The notes: generated from the letters alone by a model not told the origin. DNA of 24,900 bases from Clostridia bacterium (GCA_900755895.1 CAAEIG010000053.1:1-24900), one strand, 5' to 3'; positions 1-6,612 are shown, counted from the first letter of the stretch. Translations and numbers: made by a program.

Positions 1-203
1 ATCCCATCGGAGGGCTAAGTGTACCGCTTGCCACTCTGATGTCCAAGCCCTGTTTCAAATTTTCTTAGGGGCAGGGCTTTGGTTGGTGTTGCCTTTTGAC
101 TGCTCACATAGCTCTCCTATGGCGTTTTCTTCTGTTGTTTCCGTGAATCACCCTCTTGACTTAATACCATTGGACTTTAACTTCAAAGTTATTTTTCACT
201 ATT
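1..203. other. Left-edge intergenic stretch, probable leader of a leftward transcript
   Basis: No convincing gene. The minus-strand promoter at 204-232 points into this stretch, so it is probably the 5' leader of something lying left of the window. An imperfect hairpin pairs CAAGCCCTG near 44-52 with CAGGGCTTTG near 72-81. A GTG-started minus-strand frame of 30 codons (15-107) follows a GGAG about 6 nt upstream. It matches nothing I recognise and is too short to claim as a gene. Confidence 0.3.
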
Positions 204-232
204 ATTATATGCAGATGGCCTGATTTATATTT
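204..232 (-). promoter_or_regulatory. Shared-class promoter pointing left
   Basis: Minus strand reads AAATATAAA, nine bases, then CTGCATATAATAATAG. This is the 29-bp class (RAT at -35, YGCATANNAT at -10) seen throughout the window. It is nearly identical to the sites at 1688 and 20509. It stands back to back with the rightward site at 238-266, making a divergent promoter pair. Confidence 0.6.
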
Positions 233-237
233 CGAGC

Positions 238-266
238 CGATAATTGTAGGGCTTGTCGCATATCAT
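238..266 (+). promoter_or_regulatory. Shared-class promoter for the 300-1435 unit
   Basis: CGATAA at -35, and CGCATATCAT at -10 ending 33 nt before the ATG at 300. The spacing equals the class, but the -35 has GAT rather than the usual AAT, so this is a weaker member. An AAAGGAG ribosome binding site follows at about 281-288. Confidence 0.5.
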
Positions 267-299
267 ATTGGAAAAACGCGGGAAAGGAGCGGATTTTGG

Positions 300-716
300 A
301 TGAAAACGACCCTTCGCAGGGACCTCAGTATTGCCCTGGAACACCCAGGAAAACTGGAATTCGAGGAGCGGGCTATCTGCCACTTCCTTGTCGCCCTGGA
401 ACGGTACCGGCGGACGCTGCTGCCCCACAAAGCTCTGGCGTTGCGGCTGGAGCTGGCGAACCGGGAACTCATGTACTTCCCTCCAGCGGAAAACCAAGTC
501 ATGGCTGATCTCCATGCGCAGAAGCTGGAGAGCGGCGTCTTCGCTTGGCTGGGCGAGGCCCATTGGGAGAATATCCTGTTTGTCGGAGATATTGGCATGG
601 AGGATCTGCTCCGAATGGCGCAGACGCTCCTCCCTGCTGAATATATGATGGTCGACCATACAGCCTGGGCCAATGGAAAGGAGCCGCTGGTCACGGCCAT
701 ACTGGCGGAGAAGTGA
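300..716 (+). CDS. Hypothetical protein, 138 aa
   Basis: I do not recognise this protein. It is soluble and mostly helical in appearance, with a basic N terminus and Leu/Ala-rich stretches around residues 25-60. It has no signal peptide, transmembrane segment or obvious metal-binding motif. The ATG follows an AAAGGAG ribosome binding site about 12 nt upstream, downstream of the promoter at 238-266. The next gene starts only eight bases after its stop, so the two are probably cotranscribed and translationally coupled. Nothing in the sequence indicates the job. Pairing with an exported peptidase suggests a shared envelope or regulatory role, but that is only inference. Confidence 0.7.
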   Translation: MKTTLRRDLSIALEHPGKLEFEERAICHFLVALERYRRTLLPHKALALRLELANRELMYFPPAENQVMADLHAQKLESGVFAWLGEAHWENILFVGDIGMEDLLRMAQTLLPAEYMMVDHTAWANGKEPLVTAILAEK

Positions 717-724
717 GGTTCTGG

Positions 725-1435
725 ATGGAAAAGTTTAGAATTAGGAAGAAAGACTCAATCCGGCGGGCAATCGCCGTGGTATCGGTGGCAACCCTCTGCA
801 TGTCAGCCGGGGCCGCGGCGCTGGAACCTCCTCCCATGTCCCCTCCCATGCCATGGACGGAAGGGATCATGAATACCGAGGAAGAAAATTCGGTGGGATA
901 TGGGATGGCAACGCTGGACAAGGAGCCAGTGCCGGTCGTATACTACAACCAAAAGGATCCCCAATATGGGAAATTGCCGTTTGGGACAGACATAATCGAA
1001 ACACATGGTTGTGGGCCAACGGCGATGGCAATGGTCGTGTCCTCACTGACGGACCGTCCCATGGACCCTGGGCAAATGGCGCAGTGGGCGTATGAGAACG
1101 GATATTGGAAAAAGGGCAAAGGCGCATTGCACGACCTGATTCCGGCTGCGGCGCAGGCCTGGGGGCTGGATGTTGCCGGCTACCAGGCAAAGGATGCCGG
1201 CCAGGTGCTGGCAGCCTTGGAACAAAAGAAGTTGGTTGTTGTACTGATGTGGCCTGGGCACTTCACCGCCAGTGGGCATTTCATCGTCCTGCGGGGATTG
1301 GATGAAGATGGGAAGGTTGTTGTGGCTGACCCATCGAGCCAGAAGCGGTCGGAGGTCAGCTGGGATTTTCAGCTGATCGTGGATGAGGCTGCGGAGAAGG
1401 CCGGGGCCAATGGGCCGTTCTGGGTCATCGGGTGA
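725..1435 (+). CDS. Exported C39-family cysteine peptidase
   Basis: Papain-like C39_2-type peptidase of 236 aa. A basic N terminus (MEKFRIRKKD) is followed by a hydrophobic stretch at residues 15-33 ending AGAAA, a likely signal peptide. The nucleophile is Cys96 in HGCGPTAMAM, the general base is His185 in SGHFIVLRG, and the third residue is Asp202 in VVADPSS. These are the three conserved blocks of C39-like domains. There is no ABC transporter fusion, so it is a free secreted or cell-wall protease or amidase-like enzyme rather than a bacteriocin exporter. I chose the ATG at 725 because GAGG lies six bases before it. A GTG at 713, overlapping the previous stop, is an alternative. Substrate unknown. 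Confidence 0.85.
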   Translation: MEKFRIRKKDSIRRAIAVVSVATLCMSAGAAALEPPPMSPPMPWTEGIMNTEEENSVGYGMATLDKEPVPVVYYNQKDPQYGKLPFGTDIIETHGCGPTAMAMVVSSLTDRPMDPGQMAQWAYENGYWKKGKGALHDLIPAAAQAWGLDVAGYQAKDAGQVLAALEQKKLVVVLMWPGHFTASGHFIVLRGLDEDGKVVVADPSSQKRSEVSWDFQLIVDEAAEKAGANGPFWVIG

Positions 1436-1442
1436 GGGTCGC

Positions 1443-1678
1443 ATCTTTATTAGCGAAGAAATGTGGCGAGGGAGTCTTTGCTTTGCGATGAGCCCTCGCC
1501 ACATTGGGTTCCTGCAACTTCCCTGCGGGAAGTTGTGTGGTCAGTGGGACCTGCGGCGTTGTTGCTAAGAGCGGGGAACCCTCACGGACACGGCATAGGG
1601 TCTGGAACAGAGCCGGCCCGCGGCAACAGCTCCAGGCAGAGAAAACTGCCTTATCAGCAATTCTTTGTTAAAAAAGAA
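1443..1678. repeat. Mosaic inverted-repeat element U1
   Basis: The gap after the peptidase is filled by a two-armed element. The left arm starts CATCTTTATTAGCGAAGAAA (1443) and the right arm ends TTCTTTGTTAAAAAAGAA (1678), the reverse complement of the same terminal motif. Inside the right arm is the conserved core seen in other copies (CTCACGGACACGGCATAGGG, then AGCCGGCCCGCGG). The left arm also folds locally: GGCGAGGG near 1462 pairs with CCCTCGCC near 1493. The local hairpin may stop transcription after the peptidase gene. No reading frame here looks real. Confidence 0.7.
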
Positions 1679-1687
1679 TGGTTCACA

Positions 1688-1716
1688 AAATATAAAAATG
1701 GAGAAGTGCATATAAT
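1688..1716 (+). promoter_or_regulatory. Shared-class promoter for the gene at 1822
   Basis: AAATATAAA, nine bases, GTGCATATAAT. The -10 is a perfect TATAAT but the -35 is AAATAT, not TTGACA. A leader of about 100 nt follows, with a small GCGGG-AAA-CCCGC hairpin near 1752-1767, before the ribosome binding site at 1810-1815. Confidence 0.65.
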
Positions 1717-1821
1717 ATAAGTAAAGAAGCCATTTAACTTTACAAAATGGACCGCGGGAAAGCCCGCTCCGTAAGGGGTGGGAACAGTCAGAGTCCGCAC
1801 AAAATTTCTAGGAGGAACAAC

Positions 1822-2418
1822 ATGAAAAGGCACGACGATAAAGAAATAACCGCCCAAAACCTGGGCGAGATGCTCCTGCGCAATAACACATCTATGACCC
1901 GAGGCGAGTTTTTCCACTGGTTGTCCCCTATCCTTTCCAGCAAGGACTCCGGCATCCGCTGCGGTGATGTAGCCATCCCTGAGGGTCTCGGCGAAAAGCA
2001 CTATCCGGTCGTCATGACCGATGCTGCAGCCGTCCCTGGGCATGGTCTGACTATCGATGAGATGTTTGGCGCCGCCCTCCATGTGCTGGAGGACCCACTC
2101 ATCGGAGCCATCATTGCGGAGAATAAGGTCGCCTGGAACGATGAGGATTGGGACACAGTGCCCAACAACGAGAATGGCGTTCTGTTCTCTGTTGTCATCA
2201 ACCAGAAACGCAAGTTCACCGCCATTTATGAGAGCGGTCCCGACTATATCCGCATTGCTTCCATCAATGGTAAGGCTGATGACTCTATCATCAACCCAAG
2301 ATACTTCATCATTGAAGTGGATGAGTACGGAACTATCAGCTGTCCGTCCATGGCCGGCGGTGTCTTGTCCCTTCAGGACATATCCGTCGAGATGAAAGAT
2401 GGCAAAGCTGAAATATAA
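1822..2418 (+). CDS. Hypothetical protein, 198 aa (paralog of 2437-3024)
   Basis: Unknown function. The ATG is chosen because TAGGAGG sits seven bases upstream. An earlier in-frame ATG at 1747 lies inside the structured leader and has no ribosome binding site. The C-terminal half looks like a compact beta-rich domain (VVINQKRKFTAIYESG, then YIRIASI, then a VDEYG motif). The same order of blocks appears in the convergent neighbour (IVDEKHGFTLVLEAG, YVHIVTL, VDRYG), so the two are likely distant paralogs. No signal peptide, membrane segment or nucleic-acid-binding motif is visible. It is transcribed alone from the promoter at 1688 and ends in a shared two-way terminator. Confidence 0.75.
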   Translation: MKRHDDKEITAQNLGEMLLRNNTSMTRGEFFHWLSPILSSKDSGIRCGDVAIPEGLGEKHYPVVMTDAAAVPGHGLTIDEMFGAALHVLEDPLIGAIIAENKVAWNDEDWDTVPNNENGVLFSVVINQKRKFTAIYESGPDYIRIASINGKADDSIINPRYFIIEVDEYGTISCPSMAGGVLSLQDISVEMKDGKAEI

Positions 2419-2423
2419 GCATG

Positions 2424-2451
2424 AAAAAAGAGCCCGTTAGGGCTCTTTTTT
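2424..2451. terminator. Two-way terminator between convergent paralogs
   Basis: AGAGCCC-GTTA-GGGCTCT hairpin flanked by A6 and T6, so it works on either strand. It overlaps the last codons of the minus-strand gene ending at 2437, whose final KKEP-stop is encoded by the A-tract and stem. Confidence 0.9.
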
Positions 2452-3024
2452 CGTGCGGCGGAAAGGCCTGCTGCGGCTGGGGTCTTCGGCAAAGGCCCCG
2501 TACCGGTCGACGACGAATACGCGGGTGCCAGGCTTGGCCTGGAAACTGCGGGTTTTGTCCACCAAAGTGACGATGTGGACATAGGTTTCGCCGGCCTCAA
2601 GGACCAGGGTGAACCCATGCTTTTCGTCCACAATGGCTGTGGCACACCAGTCGCCGGATTTTGGGGCCATGCACTTTTCAGTGCTGTCCCACTCGGCCTG
2701 ATGTTCCACAATTTCGGGACCGAGCAAGCTATTCAACCAGCCAACGGTGACCTCCACAACCATGCCTGGCTGGATCCAGGTTCGCTGTTGAGTCCGCTTC
2801 CGGATGTGCTCTCCAGCAATCACGGAGTAGCACTGCGACTGCAGACCGTAGGAGACTTCCGCTCTTGCGAGGAGGAAACTCTGGTCTGCGCGGCCCTGAG
2901 ACGCCATGTACAGCAGTTTTCTGCCGAACTCGACGCAGGTCAAGTGCTGCTCGGCGCAGGCGAGCATCTTGGATAGTTCCTGGTTCTCATCGTTCTCGAT
3001 GGCCTCAAAGCGGCGGTCGATCAT
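2437..3024 (-). CDS. Hypothetical protein, 195 aa (paralog of 1822-2418)
   Basis: Unknown function. The start is the ATG at 3024 (MIDRRFEAIE), preceded by GGAGGAG with suitable spacing. An upstream in-frame ATG at 3060 lies before the ribosome binding site. The N-terminal third is acidic and helical. The C-terminal half shares the block pattern of the convergent gene: a conserved KxxFTxxxExG strand pair, a Y(V/I)xI strand and a VDxYG turn. The C terminus is basic (RSRPFRRTKKEP). No shared-class promoter lies directly upstream, so it is probably expressed with the gene at 3130-3345, although a hairpin lies between them. Confidence 0.75.
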   Translation of the reverse strand: MIDRRFEAIENDENQELSKMLACAEQHLTCVEFGRKLLYMASQGRADQSFLLARAEVSYGLQSQCYSVIAGEHIRKRTQQRTWIQPGMVVEVTVGWLNSLLGPEIVEHQAEWDSTEKCMAPKSGDWCATAIVDEKHGFTLVLEAGETYVHIVTLVDKTRSFQAKPGTRVFVVDRYGAFAEDPSRSRPFRRTKKEP

Positions 3025-3099
3025 ATGTATTTCTCCTCCTTCACATTTTGGCGCAGGCAAATCCGTCCTGCGCGATATGTTTTGTCTCCTAATTATAGG

Positions 3100-3124
3100 A
3101 GAGCCCCTTGCGGGGCTCTTTTTT
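3100..3124 (+). terminator. Terminator-like hairpin, oddly oriented
   Basis: AGAGCCCC-TTGC-GGGGCTCT followed by T6 in the plus direction. Both neighbouring genes are on the minus strand, where the hairpin lacks a T-tract and is followed by CTATAATTAGG. It may block antisense transcription, or act as an attenuator between the minus-strand genes at 3130 and 2437. Confidence 0.6.
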
Positions 3125-3129
3125 GCGGC

Positions 3130-3345
3130 TCAGAACAAGTCCTGCACCACGGTATACACCGTGTTGTAGGTCTCGAACTTCACCCCCAGGCGGCCACCCA
3201 TGATGGCCATGGAGATGATCCGCACAACCGGACTGGTCTGCCAGTCGAGGCCGGGCACCTGATCATTACGATGGATGATGGCGGGACGGCCAGGGGTGAT
3301 CTCGCCTTTGATGGCACCGTAAATAGTCTTCTGAGCTTTGTACAT
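3130..3345 (-). CDS. Small hypothetical protein, 71 aa
   Basis: Unrecognised. AAGGAGG lies about eight bases before the ATG at 3345. The protein is short, with a basic N-terminal third and a predicted beta-rich middle (GRPAIIHRNDQVPG). It has no cysteines, membrane segment or helix-turn-helix that I can see. It is preceded by a 270-nt leader from the promoter at 3619-3647, unusually long for such a small gene, and is followed by the gene at 2437-3024 on the same strand. The strong ribosome binding site and isolated promoter make it a probable real gene, but nothing indicates function. Confidence 0.65.
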   Translation of the reverse strand: MYKAQKTIYGAIKGEITPGRPAIIHRNDQVPGLDWQTSPVVRIISMAIMGGRLGVKFETYNTVYTVVQDLF

Positions 3346-3618
3346 TTATGTAACCTCCTTAAAAGCCGAACCTTTTCTCAAAGCCGGCTGTGGGCTTTTG
3401 CCCATATGTTTGTTTGCCCCCTACTATGTAAAATGGCATTTCGGCCTGCCATGTCTGGCCGCGCACTGAGCAAAGTGCGTCTTGCTGAAGTCTCATACCC
3501 TGCCAGGGTAGCAGAAAACTATGAGGAGCGAAAAAGATATCCCCTTTGCCAGCTTCGTAGGCTGACTTCTATGTATATCTCCAATTTGGATGCTCTCTCC
3601 AAAGTGAGGTAATGCTTA
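3346..3618 (-). other. Long structured leader before the 71-aa gene
   Basis: If transcription starts just after the promoter at 3619-3647, about 265 nt precede the ATG at 3345. The stretch contains a CGCACT/AGTGCG hairpin near 3461-3478 and an ACCCTG/CAGGGT hairpin near 3499-3512. A CCAAATTGGA copy lies at 3580-3590. A plus-strand 59-codon frame here lacks a ribosome binding site. The leader could be regulatory RNA. I recognise no known riboswitch. Confidence 0.35.
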
Positions 3619-3647
3619 ATCCTATGCAAATTGCACAGAAACAATTC
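3619..3647 (-). promoter_or_regulatory. Shared-class promoter for 3130-3345
   Basis: Minus strand reads GAATTGTTT, nine bases, TTGCATAGGAT, the exact class spacing. The -10 is TAGGAT, as at 9445 and 10488. Confidence 0.6.
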
Positions 3648-3697
3648 CAGGCGGTACATTGGGAGTTGCGACCCTAGCGAAGCGGGTCGTGTGGCAA

Positions 3698-3845
3698 GTC
3701 TTTTTTACGAAGAAATGTAGCAGAAGGATTTGTTTTTGCCTGAAGGCTTTTGCTGCGGGCCGATTCCCTATAGGGAACCTATGTTGGGTCCGTGAGGTGT
3801 CCTCTCCCCTGCCGCCGGTTCCCATTGTTGTACGCAACAATGGAG
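3698..3845 (+). repeat. Mosaic repeat U2 (single arm)
   Basis: It begins GTCTTTTTTACGAAGAAAT, then a T-rich block, then the core GCGGGCCGATTCC ... CCTATGTTGGGTCCGTGAGG. It ends with the perfect palindrome ATTGTTGTACGCAACAAT at 3824-3841. No inverted right arm is found, so this copy is one-armed. It sits directly upstream of the promoter at 3861-3889. Confidence 0.65.
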
Positions 3846-3860
3846 CAGCCAACCCTCCAG

Positions 3861-3889
3861 GAATAAGATTTGCCATCTCCGCATAGTAT
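3861..3889 (+). promoter_or_regulatory. Shared-class promoter for 3941-4276
   Basis: GAATAAGAT, nine bases, CCGCATAGTAT. Twelve bases after the -10 is CCAATTTGG (3902-3910), a motif repeated at the same place in several other units. Confidence 0.6.
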
Positions 3890-3940
3890 TGGACAGCCAT
3901 CCCAATTTGGAGGTTATCAAACATTGAAAGGAGATACACC

Positions 3941-4276
3941 ATGAACACAAAGATCGTCTATTTGTACCGCGATGCCAGTAACTACAAGGTCCTTAATAAG
4001 GCTGTCATCCGCGGCGAGCTTTCTGAGGAAGACCAGAAGACCATCCTCTCCTGTCTGGAAGACGGCGAGTATTTCATTCCCAGTCAGGTGGGTCTGGATG
4101 AGGAACGGTTCGGCTCCTGGACCGAGGACGACCACTGCTGGTTCGAGCTGGAGCCCGGTTTTGCTGAGCCCACCAACGCGGCTCCCGGCAACCTGACCTG
4201 CGAGCAGCTGGTGTCCAACTTTTTGGCTGCCAAGGGCAACTGGGACGATGGCAGCGAACCGGAGCCGGGCCCCTGA
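3941..4276 (+). CDS. Conserved-type hypothetical protein, 111 aa
   Basis: Acidic small protein starting MNTKIVYLYRDASNYK and containing GEYFIPSQVGLDEERF and EDDHCWFEL. From memory, proteins with this RDAxNYK / FIPSQVGL pattern are widespread, uncharacterised and found on mobile elements of gut bacteria, but I cannot name a family. No membrane or DNA-binding motif is seen, and the C terminus is a disordered acidic/proline tail. GAAAGGAG lies seven bases before the ATG. It is monocistronic between the promoter at 3861 and the two-way terminator at 4344. Confidence 0.75.
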   Translation: MNTKIVYLYRDASNYKVLNKAVIRGELSEEDQKTILSCLEDGEYFIPSQVGLDEERFGSWTEDDHCWFELEPGFAEPTNAAPGNLTCEQLVSNFLAAKGNWDDGSEPEPGP

Positions 4277-4343
4277 GCCCCCTCTGGCGCTGTTGTCCAC
4301 CACAGCACGACTGTCTTTTTTTGGCAGCCTCTGAGAGGACGAA

Positions 4344-4369
4344 AAAACCTCCCCTTGCGGGGAGGTTTT
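4344..4369. terminator. Two-way terminator
   Basis: ACCTCCCC-TTGC-GGGGAGGT hairpin with A6 on one side and TTTTC on the other. It lies between the convergent genes ending at 4276 and 4383. Confidence 0.85.
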
Positions 4370-4382
4370 CTTTGCTCAGAGA

Positions 4383-4853
4383 TCAGTCCGTCTCTTCCTC
4401 ATCGGTCGTCCAGTCAACCCGGGACGAGCTGCAGGCGCTGGAGGGCATGAGCTCGGACGCCAGCGAGAAGATAGTTTTGGCATGGGTCAGAGATTCCATA
4501 GCCGACATCTTCTCCTCTGCCTTCTGAACTTCCTTCTTGGACACCCAGGCGGAGAATACGCAGTTGTCCCAGCTGGCCATGGCGTATGCGTGGATGAGGT
4601 CGCAGGTGCGGCCCAGCTCGGTCACGATTCGAATGTCGGACAGCGTATGGCCAGAGCGCCGCCATTCCTTCTCGGCCGGGTCGTAGGAGATCCGCTCTCC
4701 AGATTCCTTTTCGGCATAGTACATCCTGGCAAAGACTTTGGCGTATGTCTCATCGGAGATGCCAGACTCCATGAGGATTTCGTGGATGTCCTCCAGCAGG
4801 TCTTTGTCGTTCTTTGCGAGGGCTAGGGCAAGCGCATAGTTTTCACCGGTCAT
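4383..4853 (-). CDS. Hypothetical helical protein, 156 aa
   Basis: Unrecognised. The start is the ATG at 4853 (MTGENYALAL), because GAAGGAGGTG precedes it. An in-frame extension up to 4994 runs through the promoter and is not translated. The protein is predicted almost wholly helical and acidic, with a heptad-like stretch KKEVQKAEEKMSAMESL around residues 108-125 and a low-complexity acidic tail ending TDEEETD. There is no signal peptide or catalytic motif. It is transcribed from the promoter at 4890-4918 and is monocistronic. Confidence 0.7.
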   Translation of the reverse strand: MTGENYALALALAKNDKDLLEDIHEILMESGISDETYAKVFARMYYAEKESGERISYDPAEKEWRRSGHTLSDIRIVTELGRTCDLIHAYAMASWDNCVFSAWVSKKEVQKAEEKMSAMESLTHAKTIFSLASELMPSSACSSSRVDWTTDEEETD

Positions 4854-4889
4854 AAAGGGAACACCTCCTTCTAAAAATATCATGTTCAC

Positions 4890-4918
4890 AATATATGCAA
4901 CCGCAAAGAAGTTCATTC
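4890..4918 (-). promoter_or_regulatory. Shared-class promoter for 4383-4853
   Basis: Minus strand reads GAATGAACT, nine bases, TTGCATATATT. The last two -10 positions (TT) deviate from the class, but spacing and the CATA block are kept. The ribosome binding site follows about 20 nt downstream. Confidence 0.55.
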
Positions 4919-5009
4919 CGGTGGATGAGGGTTTCCTGCATATTTTGGACGAAAAACGCAGGATGGCGGCGAAATTGGAGCAAATCATTGCCAACCAGGA
5001 CCGTTGACT

Positions 5010-5106
5010 ACATAGGCTCCCTACAGGAAGCTCCCGAACTTTAGTTCAGTGAGAGAATCAGAATAATGGGGTAAGGCTCCGCCGTTTGCAACAACGGCAG
5101 ATAGTC
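5010..5106. repeat. Scrambled repeat remnants left of the decayed TnpB
   Basis: CATAGGCTCCCTACAGGAAGC at 5014-5034 resembles the reversed core of the mosaic repeats (CATAGGCTCCGAAAGGAACC in U5 orientation). CCCGAACTTTAGTTCAG (5034-5050) also looks like an IS200/IS605 right-end hairpin in plus orientation. GCCGTTTGCAACAACGGC (5091-5108) is a palindrome like those of the mosaic repeats. I cannot decide between a second IS end and a broken mosaic copy. Confidence 0.3.
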
Positions 5107-5340
5107 AACTGCCCCGACCCATAAAGGGTACGGGGCTTGTTAAGGGCCCTAACCCTCCATAGTTTCCAGGGCTTGTAGCTCATCGCATTTGGTCCTTGCG
5201 TCGCTCCCGAAGGAGTGCTCCCAAGCGCCGCTTTTACATGCGGTACCTGCGGTACAGCAGGCCTATGGCTACATCACCGGGTGGTTGACAACACCCGTTT
5301 TTTAGTCCCGCCAGGATGTACCCGGCAGGAATATTTGGTT
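5107..5340 (-). ncRNA. Probable omega-RNA and right end of decayed TnpB element
   Basis: Downstream of the TnpB remnant on the minus strand are several hairpins. The last reads AAGCCCCG-TACCC-TTTA-TGGGT-CGGGG and is followed by CAGTTGAC. This matches the form of the intact element's end at 21940-21969 (AAGCCCCCGGCT ... GGGG-TAGCTCAC). In IS200/IS605-type elements this region is both the right end and the scaffold of the TnpB guide RNA. The guide would begin just beyond, with TATCTGCCG. Exact limits are inferred. Confidence 0.55.
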
Positions 5341-5581
5341 AGCTTGCTTTCCTCGGACCAAACCTCGGGTTTGCGTCTCCGGACACATACAGGGCGCCCA
5401 GGAACTGGAGGTTCATTGCGCCGAGTCTGTCATCGTTGCTACGGTAGCCGCAGGCATCACACACATATTCATGGGTGTCATGGTGGCGGTTTGCCTTGCG
5501 GATTCTGCCGCACTTGGGGCAACGCTGAGAGGTGTACTTGGGAGACATCTCCAGCACTTCAGCTCCCGCCAGCTTTTTTCG
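5339..5581 (-). pseudogene. TnpB C-terminal remnant (zinc ribbon)
   Basis: Only the last 80 or so residues of an IS200/IS605-type TnpB remain: KKLAGAEVLEMSPKYTSQ, then the zinc ribbon CPKCG ... CDACG, then a RuvC-III-like block SNDDRLGAMNL. A stop codon (TAA, 5582-5584) is supplied by the mosaic-repeat arm TTTTTAACGAA, where the upstream part of TnpB has been lost. The remainder cannot form a nuclease. Its downstream RNA and right end are still recognisable, so it could still be mobilised or give a guide RNA for a TnpB acting in trans. The junction with the repeat at about 5571-5590 suggests deletion or recombination through the repeat arm. Confidence 0.8.
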
Positions 5582-5590
5582 TTAAAAAGG
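5571..5590 (-). repeat. Mosaic-repeat arm fragment at TnpB junction
   Basis: Minus strand reads CCTTTTTAACGAAAAAAGC, a copy of the terminal arm motif with no core attached. It forms the broken edge of the TnpB remnant. Confidence 0.6.
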
Positions 5591-5617
5591 ATCGGCTGCC
5601 GCAAGAGAGTTCCTCCA

Positions 5618-5646
5618 GAATGGTCACATTCAAACCTGCATACAAT
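5618..5646 (+). promoter_or_regulatory. Shared-class promoter for 5695-6608
   Basis: GAATGGTCA, nine bases, CTGCATACAAT. Ten to eleven bases after the -10 is TCAATTTTGGA (5657-5667). Confidence 0.65.
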
Positions 5647-5694
5647 GAAACATGCTTCAATTTTGGATAAGCAAAAACAAAAGGAGGTACAGCG

Positions 5695-6036
5695 ATGACA
5701 TATAGGGCAAAATTATTCATCGACAGAGATCTGGCCTGCTTCATCAATAAGCAGCTGTCCATCTCCGAGGAGGATGCCGAGCTGGAGAGCTACTACGAGC
5801 GTTCCTTCGAGATTCCCTTCCTCAATGGAAATGTGGCCGAGATCCGGTTCTGTTTTGACGGTTCCGGCTGGGCGGACGGGCGCCTGTACGACCAGAATGG
5901 CGATATCATCTACCAGGACGAGCCATCGTCCGACTTCTTCGGAACTTGGATCTGGACTTTTGCGGATGGGGACCCGAGCGTGGACCTTGACACCTATGCC
6001 ATCGAGGTCGTCCAGGAAGGAGCTGAAAAGACATGA
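5695..6036 (+). CDS. Hypothetical protein, 113 aa (tandem paralog A)
   Basis: Starts MTYRAKLFIDRDLACFI with AAAGGAGG about nine bases before the ATG. It is related to the next gene: both begin MTYRAKL, both carry a YExxFxIPFxNG block, an SxWxDG/SWTEG turn and an FGTWIW/FDTWVF strand in the same order. The pattern suggests a small alpha/beta domain of about 110 residues. No catalytic, membrane or DNA-binding motif is visible. Its stop overlaps the next start (ATGA at 6033-6036), implying translational coupling and possibly a heteromer. Similar small proteins occur on gut mobile elements, but I cannot name the family. Confidence 0.75.
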   Translation: MTYRAKLFIDRDLACFINKQLSISEEDAELESYYERSFEIPFLNGNVAEIRFCFDGSGWADGRLYDQNGDIIYQDEPSSDFFGTWIWTFADGDPSVDLDTYAIEVVQEGAEKT

Positions 6037-6608
6037 CCTATCGGGCTAAGCTGGTCATCCCAGTGGAGGAGGCGACCCAAATCGACCATTGGCTTTCCAA
6101 TGTAGGCGGCAAGAAAGAGTCCACAGTCTGTAAAGCCAGCTATGAGGTTCCGTTCCCGAATGGGTATAAGGCTAAAGTCTACCTGATGGCTGACCTTTTC
6201 TCCTGGACTGAGGGCTGCCTCTGCAATGAGAAGGGAGAAGTTATCAACAAGACCCAGTCTCAGAACTTCTTATTCGATACCTGGGTATTCATTCTGGATG
6301 GCGCCTGCTACATGGTCGACATTACCCGTGAGGACGATTTGGAGACTGACCTGGACAATATAGCCAGAACTATCTGTGCAGCGCTTCGCCGCATGGATAT
6401 TGAAGTCCAGGATATTGGGGATGGAGACTCCCAGAAGACCATCTTCGTCACCTCAGGGCTGTTCACCGACCATGAGTTCTCAATGGGCGTGCCGAAAGAG
6501 GAGTGGGACGATGACCCATATACCAGCGTCTCCCGGAGACTGGCGAAGATGCTTCAGAATGACAGCCTGAAGTTCTCAGAGGAGGGTTTCAGGAGCCTGG
6601 TTTTCTGA
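6033..6608 (+). CDS. Hypothetical protein, 191 aa (tandem paralog B)
   Basis: Residues 1-105 repeat the domain of the preceding protein (MTYRAKLVIPVEEA ..., YEVPFPNGYKAKVY, FSWTEG, FDTWVF). Residues 110-191 add a second region, DNIARTICAALRRMDIEVQD to the C terminus, with a helix-strand pattern and no recognised motif. The start is the ATG at 6033, within the stop of the upstream gene. The next unit's promoter starts four bases after the stop, so there is no room for a terminator. The extra domain may have been gained by paralog B or lost by A. Function unknown. Confidence 0.75.
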   Translation: MTYRAKLVIPVEEATQIDHWLSNVGGKKESTVCKASYEVPFPNGYKAKVYLMADLFSWTEGCLCNEKGEVINKTQSQNFLFDTWVFILDGACYMVDITREDDLETDLDNIARTICAALRRMDIEVQDIGDGDSQKTIFVTSGLFTDHEFSMGVPKEEWDDDPYTSVSRRLAKMLQNDSLKFSEEGFRSLVF

Positions 6609-6612
6609 ACAA

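Noticed and set aside
1747..1821. Upstream extension of the 198-aa gene to ATG 1747
   Set aside because: The extension runs through a hairpin leader without a ribosome binding site; ATG 1822 has TAGGAGG.
3433..3612. Plus-strand 59-codon frame in the leader region
   Set aside because: No ribosome binding site and no plus-strand promoter. It lies opposite the likely leader of the minus-strand gene at 3345.
4882..5007. Plus-strand 41-codon frame with protein-like sequence (PVDEGFLHILDEKRRMAAKLE)
   Set aside because: It has no ribosome binding site, overlaps the promoter of the minus-strand gene at 4853, and its stop comes from repeat sequence. It could be a relic but cannot be supported as a gene.
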